DNA from: Sophora flavescens
Taxonomy: Eukaryota > Streptophyta > Magnoliopsida > Fabales > Fabaceae
Direction of reading: 5' to 3'
Length of the DNA stretch: 64,000 nt
Assembly (NCBI GenBank): GCA_030762895.1
Contig: CM061062.1
Coordinates: forward strand, 234,101,879 to 234,165,878
Of this stretch, positions 1 through 9,969 are shown one piece after another (position 1 is the first letter of the stretch; every line of letters starts with the position of its first letter). The notes beneath the pieces are model-generated. The model searched no databases, was not told the origin of the DNA, and saw only the letters and a program-made list of their open reading frames with translations. Made by a program: the position numbers and the translations under genes.

Positions 1-138
1 GATGAAAATCAAGATTCAAATCTTGATATTCCTGAGACTCCTTCTTTTTCAACAAACATGCCTACTATAATCGAGGAGACACAGGTGGACGATGTACATG
101 CCACTCGTGATGATCATCACGAAGGGATATTGATATAG
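1..138 (+). CDS. CACTA ORF1 C-terminal end (probable TNP2-type transposase), partial
   Basis: An open frame enters from the left edge and ends at TAG 136-138. Only 45 codons are visible, acidic and rich in Asp, Glu, His and Thr, with no recognisable catalytic motif. The identification rests on position: in CACTA elements the TNP2 transposase gene lies just upstream of the gene that carries the Transposase_24/Ulp1 domains, and that second gene starts about 100 bp downstream at 243. It could instead be the last exon of an unrelated element gene. Confidence 0.45.
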   Translation, partial: DENQDSNLDIPETPSFSTNMPTIIEETQVDDVHATRDDHHEGILI

Positions 139-452
139 GTAGTTTAAACTTAGTATACATTTATTTTTATTTATACTTCTGTATTTATTTTTAGTTATAA
201 CCTATTTTAATAAATATATATTGTTTCTGAACAGGCATACATATGGATCAGTCGGATGGCCCACATGCACGGGTGGACACTGTGGGGCCTACGCAGGACC
301 AGATCGCGCCTACGCCTGATTCTAGTGTAAGTTTACATGTTATATACTATCTTTGGTCCTTCTTTTTAATGTAAGTTTATAATGTTACAACCCTCTATTT
401 TATCATTTTTTTGTCCATACAAACATCACAGTCTTAGAGGAAACGGGGTAGA

Positions 453-1751
453 TGATCCGCTGTCGCGCACGGGTCAAAAACGAGTGATTAAAAAAAAACT
501 GTAGTTAGGGCACGACAACTCGAGTATCGTATCACAAGGACTCTTGTATTGTTATTAACCTACGAATAAATTGGGGGGGGGGGGGGGGGGGTTTAGATTC
601 AGTGAGAGAAAAATTGATTAAGAAAACAGTGCGATTAGTGATTATCAATAAACTGAAACGATTAATCTGCTGTTTCGGTTTCCCAACTATCATTGATCCA
701 CATAAATTCCAAGCCCTAAGCGGATTCTAATCCCTTTTCGATTGTAGTGGCAATTAAACAAGCGCAATAGACACTACTAGATACATGTTCCTATTTCCGA
801 ATTAAGCAAACGGAATGAAGCGCTCGTTAATTAAGCAAACACGATCAACACACGCGAATTAAGAAAACGCGATCAAGGTATAGGAACATGGAATCATCGA
901 AATAAATCAATACTTATCCTATACAACTTGAATTAAGCAAACAAGGCATACAACATAATATTGAAAGAGACAAGCAAATTGATCAGGAATTATGGAACCT
1001 CAAGTGCTTGAAAACCGACATTCTGAGACTAATCCCAGGTGATTAGTTCTCCATCACAAACATGATACAAAACCTTGGAATAGACTAAAAACAATGAAAA
1101 TTCTATATCATTTGCGTCTGCCCTGGTGCTTTTTATAAATCAGGATTCGCGTCACGGCTGTGATGGCCATCACGGCCAGGCCGTGACGCATTCTGCCAAG
1201 GGCGCACATTCAAATTCTAGTCTATCACGGTCGTGATGCCAATCACGGCTAGGTCGTGATGCTTTCTGACTTTGGGTGATGATCTGTCACGGCCGTGACC
1301 TCCATCACGGCTAGGCCGTGATCAATTCTGTTCTTCAGGTTTCTCTCATCACGCCCGTGATGGGTATCACGGCTGGGCCGTGATGCTTTCTGACTTTCAG
1401 GGTCTTCTCATCACGCCCGTGATGGTCATCAAGGCTGGGTCGTGATGCTCTCTGATCTTCATGGGTGGCTCATCACGGCCGTGACCAGTGTCACGGCCTG
1501 GCCGTGATGACTTCTGCTTTAAGAGTCCTTCCCTTTTTGCTCTTCTTATTGTCCTGAAAACATGAAATAGCAGTAAATGCTTTATTCAACTCAAAATTAA
1601 CTAAAATTGCCTAAAACTACTTAAGAGACTCAAAATGTTGCTTGAGGACAATTAAATCCAAATTCTGGTGAAAAACGAGATTAAACTCGAGTAATTAGTA
1701 CAAAAGCCATGGTCTTACTAGTTATAAAACTAGTCGAGCCAGAGCTTATCA
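453..1751 (-). repeat. Athila 3' LTR
   Basis: Plus-strand ends are TGATCC and TTATCA, giving TG...CA. It is nearly the same as 8656-9969 apart from a run of 19 G at 573-591 (the other copy has T6G6), scattered substitutions and a P2 palindrome count difference. It contains the palindromic minisatellite at 1152-1509. Confidence 0.95.
1152..1509. repeat. P1/P2 palindromic minisatellite in Athila 3' LTR
   Basis: Six units. Each has a perfect palindrome ATCACGGCCGTGAT (P1, some copies degenerate), 4-5 nt, then a 3-nt-loop palindrome ATCACGGCYRGGCCGTGAT (P2), then a spacer of about 25 nt that begins near TTCTG. The spacers differ between units while the palindromes are conserved. Confidence 0.9.
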
Positions 1752-3191
1752 AAATACCCCAAACTTAAACTTTGCTTGTCCCCAAGCAAACTAAAACTCA
1801 AAAAGACTCAAACTTGGCAAGCTTAAAGGATTCAACCAATTTCGTACAAATTTCATGCAATTTTGACAAGATAATTTTTCTTCAATGTTTCCCCCCTTTT
1901 CAACAATGTAATCCCTACATTCATTTACTTTAATCAATTGAGAATTCCATCATTCATGCAATCAGTAATCTGAGTTGAGGATCCAAGTTACACACAAAAG
2001 GGAGATCACCAATTTCAAACAATTTCCTTCCTCACAAGGGCATTTAATATTTCACTCATTCGCTCAATTTGTCTAGGCTATCAACTTTTCACTCTATTTC
2101 ACATTTCAAGAGCACTTCCCATGAATTTGATTTTCATCTCAAACAAAGTTCCCACGAAAACATGCATGCAACATCAAAAGGTCTTTTAAAGGTTGTAATG
2201 GGGCCTGGCTAAAGGTAGGGTAGTCTAAGGTACTAGGCTTAAGCCCCTATGAACTAAGAGAGCATGAGCATTTTGACACATTGAACTTCCACTCGAATTC
2301 CTTTTTCCATTTTTCTTTTTGCTTTGGGTGACTACAGCCTTTTTTGACATTTTGTGCTTTCCCTCTTTTTTATTTCTTTTTTCTTTTTTCTTTTTGCCTT
2401 TAGTTCCAACCTTTATTTTTTTTTCTCAACCCAGAATGACATATCAAACCTTGTAGTCACCCCAAACTTAGTTTCCTTCAACCCTTGTCTTTGCTAAGCA
2501 TCCATGCTCTCCTAATCCTAAGATTGGGTTAACATGGTTTTTCCAGATTTTTGGCTTATAACATAAGGTCATCAAGAAACAATAGGCTTATTAGGCTCGA
2601 TGTGGCTGACTAGGGAACATGCATTAGGGATGGTTCTTTTAGGCCAAGTAGTTATTTCAAAGAAAATTGCCTAAATCATTTGATGCAACCAAATAAGCAT
2701 GCAAACCATGAAGAGATTCAAGCAAATTCGGGAAATTGCAGCTTAAAAGTGATTCACACAATTAAAAACATGTTGGAGGCTCAAATCCTCACCTGGACAT
2801 TTTTGAAAATTGTTTGACCGAGATTCAATCCCTAGTGTGGGCATCCCTTCACCCCCAAACTTATCATAAATCATGCAGTCACAATAAAATATCTGAAAGT
2901 TTAATTTTCAACTTTTCTCATGGGAATCAATTTTCAATTTTCAAAACCTAGGGGGAAATCATCAACAGTCAACACATGTCCTGCAATCCATCTATGCAAA
3001 ATTTAATTAAAATCCATCAAGCTCAACGACACAAGACTCAACACACATACGACACAAAGCAACACAAACAAGGAAAACAAAACAAAAACAATACAATTGG
3101 TTCCCTCCCCCACACTTAAGACATACATTGTCCTCAATGAAAGAACATAAACATAAAATAAGAGTGAGGGAAAGGAGAAAGTGCTCCCTGA
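1752..3191 (-). other. Athila 3' non-coding region with polypurine-tract area
   Basis: No credible ORF. Next to the LTR (1752-1765) lies the likely polypurine tract (AAGTTTGGGG on the sense strand), followed by a perfect 8-bp hairpin TTTGCTTG-TCCC-CAAGCAAA at 1771-1790. A long C/T-rich stretch on the plus strand occupies about 2300-2430. The short open frame at 3007-3195 has no recognisable content. Confidence 0.7.
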
Positions 3192-6100
3192 TCAAGTTGT
3201 AGTGTAGGTGGGCTCTTCTAAGGAGAGCTCTTCAACGGTTGCATCTTCAGGCACCGAGCTCTGATGGAATAGCTTCAAGTGCTGCCCATTAACCTTAAAA
3301 ACCTTGTTGCTACCTGCACTTTTTATTTCTACTACATCATGATGGAAAACATCAGTAACAATAAACGGGCCAATCCACTTGGATCGAAGTTTCCCATCCA
3401 TCACTTTCAGGCGGGAGTTAAACAATAAAACCTGTTGGCCCACAGAGAATTCATTCCTAGAAATCATCTTATCATGGAAGTGCTTAGTTTTCTCTTTATA
3501 AATTCGAGAGCTTTCATAGGCTTCCAACCTAAGCTCTTCAAGCTGCTGCAATTGGAGTTTCCTTTCAATGTCTGCTTTTTGCATTTCCAAATTACAGCTT
3601 TGGACCGCCCAATAAGCACGGTGCTCAATATCTATAGGAAGATGACCAGCCTTACGGAACACAAGTCTATAGCGATACATCCCAATTGGTGTCTTAAAAG
3701 CTGTTCTTTGAGCCCAAAGTGCGTCTTCTAGATGGCGGCTCCAGTCCTTCCTATTTGGCTGCACCACTTTCTCTAAGATCTGTTTGATTTCTCTGTTTGA
3801 GATCTCAGCTTGCCCATTAGTTTGGGGATGATATGCAGTGGAGACCCTGTGCACAACTCCATACTTTCGGAGTAAAGCTTCCATGGTGCAGTTACAGAAA
3901 TGAGTGCCTTGGTCACTTATGATAGCACGAGGTATTCCAAACCTGCAGAAAATATTGGACCTGACAAAATTTGCAACAACTCTAGAATCATTTGTCCTAG
4001 TGGGGATAGCTTCCACCCACTTTGAAACATAATCAACAGCAAGTAAAATGTAGAGAAAACCAAAAGATGCAAGGAAAGGACCCATAAAGTCAATTCCCCA
4101 CACATCAAACACTTACAGAAAAGCATGGGTTGCTGAGGCATTTCACTCTTACGAGTGATGGATGTACCTGCTGTCTGGCACTCTTTACAAGTGCGGTAAA
4201 CCTCATAAGCATCTTTAAAAATGGTGGGCCAATAAAAACCTGAATCTAGGGTTTTTCTTGCAGTCCTTTGTGGCCCAAAATGTCCCCCTACTTGAGAAGC
4301 ATGAGAGAAATGTAGAATAGATTCAATCTCATAGTCGGGGACACATCTCCTAATTACCTGATCACTGCCGAATTTCCAAAGATATGGATCATCCCAAACA
4401 TAATATTTGGCATCACTCTTGAGTTTGTGAATTTGTGACCTAGTTGCACCTGTCAGAAAAACACCAGCAACAAGATAATTAACAATATCAGGAAACCAAG
4501 GAGTTACCCCATGTAACTGCAAAAACTGCTCATCAGGAAAGTCATCCTGAATGGGGGAAGGATCCTCATCCCTCTCTATTCTGCTCAAGTGATCAGCCAC
4601 TAAATTCTCGGTTCCACTCTTGTCTTTAATCTCCACATTGAACTCTTGGAGCAACAACATCCACCGAATCAATCTCAGTTTTGCTTTTGGTTTCTTCAAC
4701 AAGTACTTTAAAGCTGCATGGTCAGTAAAAACAACAACCTTGGAACCTAGCAAATATGATCTGAATTTATCAAGAGCAAAAACAATAGCTAGAAGTTCCT
4801 TTTCAGTAGTGGTGTAATTAGCCTGTGCAGCATCCAAAGTTTTAGAAGCATAATAAATCACATGGGAAGCCTTGCGCACCCTTTGTGCAAGGACCGCCCC
4901 CACGGCATAGTTAGAGGCATCACACATAATCTCAAAAGGGAGGGTCCGGTCAGGGGACTGGATGATGGGAGTAGAGGTCAATGCCTTTTTCAAGAAATCA
5001 AACACTTTTTTGCAGTTGTCATCAAAGTTGAAAATGGTATCATTTTTCAATAGGTTTGACAGAGGAAGAGCTATCTTGCTGAAATCCTTTATGAAGCGCC
5101 TGTAAAAACCTGCATGACCAAGAAAAGAGCGAATCTCGCGAATGCAAGATGGGTAAGGCAGTGTAGAAATCACCTCAATCTTAGCAGGATCTACTGAAAT
5201 ACCTTTCTCAGAAATAATATGCCCCAAAACAATCCCCTGTTCAACCATAAAATGGCATTTTTCATAATTCAAAACAAGGTCAGTTTCAATGCATCTTTCC
5301 AAAACCAGATTCAAACTATGCAAGCATGCATCAAATGAGGAACCGTAAACAGTGAAATCATCCATAAACACTTCCATGCAATTCTCAATATATTCAGTGA
5401 AAATACTAATCATGCATCTCTGGAATGTGCCAGGAGCATTGCAAAGACCAAATGGCATCCTCCTGTAAGCAAAAGTGCCGAAAGGGCACGTGACGGTTTT
5501 CTTTTCTTGATCCTCTGGTGCAACGTGGATATGGAAGTAACCTGAAAAACCATCAAGAAAACAATAGTGTGATTTACCAGTTAGCCGTTCAAGCATCCGA
5601 TCGATGAACGACAAAGGAAAGTGATCCTTTCTAGTAGCATAGTTCAATATCCTGTAATCAATGCAAACTCTCCAGCTATTCTGAACTCTAGTGAGTACAA
5701 GTTCATTGTTTTCATTTTTTACCACTGTGAGTCCAGATTTCTTAGGTACAACTTGCACGGGACTCACCCAATTACTGTCAGAGATAGGATATATGATATC
5801 GGCATGCAAGAGTTTTGTTACCTCCTTCTTCACAACATCAAGAATCAAGGGGTTAAGCCGTCTTTGGGGCTGCCTAACTATTTTAGCCCCATCCTCCAAC
5901 AGAATCCTATGCATACACCTGGATGGGCTAATACCTGGTATGTCGGCCAAGGTCCACCCAATCGCCTTCTTATGCTTCTTCAAAACCTGCAAGAGCTTAG
6001 TTTCCTGGTCAAAATCAAGGTTAGAGGAAATTATAACCGGAAGTTTTTCATTCCTCTCTAAATAAGTATATTTCATATTTTCAAGAAGTGGGTTAAGCTC

Positions 6101-6898
6101 TAGGGAGGGTGGCTGCTCAATAGATGGTATGTTTGGGGCAGCCGTGCTGTCAAGAACTTCAGCTGAATAAACAGCTTCGCTTACACTGTCACCCTGCAAG
6201 GCAGCATCAATCTCAGCACAAACAGCACAAGGGTCAGTGTTAGTACAATCAGCACATGAATAAACATCATCAAAACCAGAAATAGATGGAAAATCAGCAG
6301 CTGCAACCAAATCATCATAAGTGTCATCAACAATTTCAGAGAACAACTCTATTTGAAAAACAGAATGCTCTTCCAAGGGATGCTTCATAGCATCGAAAAT
6401 GTTGAATTTCGCAACAATGTCACCAAATTCCATGGACATGGTTCCATCATCAACATCAATCTTTGTCTTCGCCGTTTTCATGAACGGTATGCCCAGAATG
6501 ATTGGCGATCTGCTTGAATTCGTTTCCCCTGCCATGTCCAGGATGTAAAAATCAGCAGGGAAAATCAAGTCATTGACTTGAACAAGCACATCTTCTAGTA
6601 CTCCAATGGGGCGAGCATTGGTCCTGTTTGCCAACTGAATAGTAAGACTTGTATGCTCCAAGGGACCAAGATCAAGATTGTTGAAAATAGAAGTAGGCAT
6701 GACATTAATAGAGGGCCATAAATCCAACATGCAATTGTCGAATTTACTATCCCCAATGGTACATGGAATAGCAAAAAATTCCCGGATCCTTGCATTTCCG
6801 TGGCATTGCTTGAGTGAGGACTGAAACAGTAACCTTTTCAGGTGCAGGCTTAGGTTGAATGAGGGCTGAAATATTTCGCACCAAATTGACTCTCTCAT
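3192..6898 (-). pseudogene. pol: Athila pol: protease, reverse transcriptase, RNase H, integrase
   Basis: One long minus-strand frame runs from 6898 to about 4110 and carries, in order, protease, RT, RNase H and the integrase zinc domain. A 1-nt shift near 4110 moves the integrase core into the frame 4112-3192. RT shows PVQVVPKKSG, the RMPFGLCNAPGTFQ block and the catalytic FMDDF. RNase H has MCDASNYAVG, a TEKELLA glutamate and VFTDHAAL. The integrase zinc domain keeps the two His and CKEC; the core keeps GIDFMGPF, ISDQGTHF and the glutamate in NGQAEISNREI. The protease catalytic triplet reads DLW at residue 59 (codon 6724-6722) instead of DLG, a one-base change that should abolish it. The frame has no obvious ATG and is probably made as a Gag-Pol fusion. 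Confidence 0.9.
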
Positions 6899-7235
6899 TA
6901 CCCTTCAACCTCCTCTTGTGTGTGCACAAATCCTTCAGAAACTTTGCGTATTTAGGAACCTGCTTAATCGCATCAAGGAGTGGGATGTTTACTGCCACCT
7001 TTCTGAACGCATCCAGAATCTCTCTCTCTTTGTCTTCCTAATCAATCTTTTTATTTTTCAGCACTCTTTGCAGGAAGGGAATCAGTGGCACATACTCCTT
7101 TTCAGCCTCAACAACAACAGAAGGTTCATGTGTTACCTCAACAGTTTTTTTATTTTCAGGGGCTGATTCTGCGACCTTTCCGGATCTCAAAGTAATTGTA
7201 CTCACATTAGGATTTGGGACATTAGGATTCACCAC
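6747..7235 (-). pseudogene. Athila gag-protease linker
   Basis: Two overlapping minus-strand frames (7235-7038 and 6998-6747) carry the region between the Gag zinc knuckle and protease. TITLRSGK is the hallmark 'LRSGK' segment of Athila polyproteins, and the later stretch (VPKYAKFLKDLCTHKRR) is the conserved piece just before protease. They are separated from each other and from gag and pol by stops or shifts, which removes a continuous Gag-Pol frame. Confidence 0.75.
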
Positions 7236-7238
7236 TAG

Positions 7239-8560
7239 TTATGCAAGTAGTTGGTTCGATCCTTGAGCTTGCTGCATGGCATTCATCGAAGTGGCAAGCT
7301 GTCCAATCTGTGTCTGCAAAGCATGAATACTGGAATCCGTTCGCTGCTGAAACTGGAGGTTGTTTGCAGCCATTTGCTTGGCAAGGTCCTCTAGTGAAGG
7401 TCCGGAAGGTGCAGAGGTGGTCACTTGGGGAGAATTCTGTGGTGGTAACATCAGCTGTTGTTGTGTGGATGAGTTGCCATACGGAAGGTTTGGATGGTTT
7501 CTCCAGTTGGGGTGATACTTATTAGTGGAAAGGTCAGGAATGTTGTACCTGTTCTGATTGTTGCCTTGATTGTAAAGATTGGCTGCATATGCTTGAGGCA
7601 AATCAGTGACCGACTCATCTTTTAGAATAGGGCATGTATCGGTCAGGTGTTCAGGAGAAGTACATATACCACACAACCTTGCTGTTTGAACTTTATCCAC
7701 TGCCAACTGTTTCACTAAAGATGTGAGCTCATCATGTCTGGTTTCAAGGGCTTTGTCGGAAGAAGAAACATGGACCTCATTCACACCCCTTGTCTCGACA
7801 GAATTGTTTCTGGTTGTGAACTGTTGGGAGTTGAGTGACATGTTCTCAATCAATGACTTGACAGCAGCTGGAGTCTTATCAACAAGCGTTCCCCCACAGC
7901 AGCATCTAAAATGTTTCTGTCCATTGGTAGCAATCCCTCATAGAAGTACTGAATAAGCAGCTGCTCGGAAATCTGGTGCTGAGGACAACTGGACACCAAC
8001 TTCTTAAATCTCTCCCGGTACTCGGCCAATGAATCATTGCCTTGTCTAATACTACATATCTCCTTCCTGATTGATGCAGCTCTGGAGGCAGGGAAGTATC
8101 TCTCTAGGAAGACTTTCTTCAAATCATTCCAGGTTGTAACGGAATTCGGCTCAAGGTAATACAACCAATCCTTCGCAGCACCTTGAAGTGAGAATGGGAA
8201 GGCTCTCAGCTTGATATGGTCTTCTGTTATTCCTTCAGGTCTCAAAGGTGTAGAGCAAACAACCTGGAATTCTTTCAGATGCTTATGTCGATCGTCACCT
8301 GCAAGACCACTAAACCTTGGCAACAAGTGTATTAAACCAGATTTTAATTCAAAAGGAGCAACGACATCAGCATATTCAATACACAAACCATTATAATTAA
8401 CATCAGGAGCATCAAGCTGTCTTAATGTTCTTTGATCAGCCATGTTATCAAAAGCAAGTACAGAATCAGAATCACTATTGGTTGGTGAACTAGTGCTAGC
8501 CTGAATTGCTCTACGGCGTGTGTGCAAAGTTCTCTCAATTTCAGTATCCAAATCAAACAA
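7239..8560 (-). pseudogene. gag: Athila gag (capsid and zinc knuckle), one frameshift
   Basis: Frame 8560-7850 gives the N-terminal and capsid part (EIERTLHTRRR, then the retrotransposon Gag core with FPFSLQGAAKDWLYYL). The protein continues in the next frame from 7853 to 7239. The shift lies at a C run on the plus strand (about 7891-7895). The second part has a CX2CX4HX4C knuckle (CGICTSPEHLTDTC) and a Gln/Asn-rich tail. Apart from this single indel the coding sequence looks well preserved. No ATG is evident at the start of the open stretch, so the true start is uncertain. Confidence 0.9.
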
Positions 8561-8633
8561 GTCAGAGCAACCAGACTTAGTAGCTAGAACTAATTCAGAA
8601 ATTAATCAGTAAATCCGTTAATAACAATAAGAG

Positions 8634-8651
8634 TCCCCAGCAACGGTGCCA
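8634..8651 (-). promoter_or_regulatory. Athila primer binding site (tRNA-Asp)
   Basis: TCCCCAGCAACGGTGCCA on the plus strand equals the 3' end of plant tRNA-Asp including CCA, with two mismatches, four bases from the inner edge of the 5' LTR. It would prime minus-strand cDNA synthesis. Confidence 0.85.
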
Positions 8652-8655
8652 ATTT

Positions 8656-9969
8656 TGATCCACTGTCGCGCACCGGTCAAAAACGAGTGATTAAAAAAAA
8701 CTGTAGTTAGGGCACGACAACTCGAGTATCGTATCACAAGGACTCTTGGATTGTTATTAACCTACGAATCAATTTTTTGGGGGGCGTTAGATTCAGTGAG
8801 AGAAAATTTGATTAAGAAAACAGTGCGATTAGTGATTATCAATAAACTGAAATGATTAATCTGCTGTTTCGGTTTCCCAACTATCATTGATCCACATAAA
8901 TTCCAAGCCCTAAGCGGATTCTAATCCCTTTTTGATTGTAGTGGCAATTAAACAAGTGCAATCGACATTACGAGATACATGTTCCTATTTCCGAATTAAG
9001 CAAAAGGAATGAAGCACTCGTGAATTAAGAAAACACGATCAACACACGCGAATTAAGCAAACATGATCAAGGTATAGGAACATGGAATCATCGAAATAAA
9101 TCAATACTTATCCTATACAACTTGAATTAAGCAAACAAGGCATACAACATAATATTGAAAGAGACAAGCAAATTGATCGGGAATTATGGAACCTCAAGTG
9201 TCGGCGGAAACCGATTACAGTAGACTAATCCCTGATGATTAGTTCTCCATCACAAAGATGATACAAAACCTTGGAATAGACTAAAAACAATGAAAATTCT
9301 ATATCATTTGCATCTGCCCTGGTGCTTTTTATAAATCAGGATTCGCGTCACGGCCGTGATGGCCATCACGGCCAGGCCGTGACGCATTCTGCCAAGGGCG
9401 TGCATTCAAATTCTAGTCTATCACGGCCATGATGCTAATCATGGCTAGGCCGTGATGCTTTCTGACTTTGGGTGATGATCTGTCACGGCCGTGACCTCCA
9501 TCACGGCTAGGCCGTGACCTCCATCACGGCTAAGCCGTGATCAATTCTGTTCTTCAGGGTTCTCTCATCACGCCTGTGATGGGTATCACGGCTGGGCCGT
9601 GATGCTTTCTGACTTTCAGGGTCTTCTCGTCACCCCGTGATGGTCATCACGACTGGGCCGTGATGCTCTCTGATCTTCATGGGTGGCTCATCACGGCCGA
9701 GACTAGTGTCACGGCCTGGCCGTGATGGCTTCTGCTTTAAGAGTCCTTCCCTTTTTGCTCTTATTATTATCCTGAAAACATGAAATTGCAGTAAATGTTT
9801 TATTCGACTCAAAATTAACTAAAATTGCCTAAAACTACTTAAGAGACTCAAAATGTTGCTTGAGGACAATTAAATCCAAATTCGGGTGAAAAATGAGATT
9901 AAACTCAAGTAATTAGTACAAAAGCCATGGTCTTACTAGTTATAAAACTAGTTGAGCCAGAGCTTATCA
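8656..9969 (-). repeat. Athila 5' LTR
   Basis: 1314 bp, starts TGATCC and ends TTATCA in plus-strand reading, and is collinear with 453-1751. It carries the promoter for the minus-strand transcript. Confidence 0.95.
9348..9727. repeat. P1/P2 palindromic minisatellite in Athila 5' LTR
   Basis: Same array as at 1152-1509 but with one additional P2 arm (a duplicated CCTCCATCACGGCTA-type unit near 9497-9545), so the repeat number changed after insertion or during replication. Confidence 0.9.

Larger units (their letters stand above)
453..9969 (-). mobile_element. Athila-lineage Ty3/gypsy retrotransposon, complete structure
   Basis: Two LTRs (453-1751 and 8656-9969) flank gag and pol read on the minus strand. 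The 5-bp TSD GTAGA is exact (448-452 and 9970-9974), and removing the element rejoins a CACTA exon in frame. A primer binding site matching tRNA-Asp abuts the 5' LTR. The lineage call rests on the Gag sequence style (DTEIERTL), the RT motif FMDDFTVYG and the tRNA-Asp primer, all typical of Athila. A 1.4-kb non-coding region sits between integrase and the 3' LTR, where some Athila carry an env-like ORF; none is visible here. The few frame breaks suggest a fairly young insertion. Confidence 0.95.

Noticed and set aside
5621..6065. Plus-strand frames of 124-146 codons
   Set aside because: Antisense shadow of the Athila RT and protease region.
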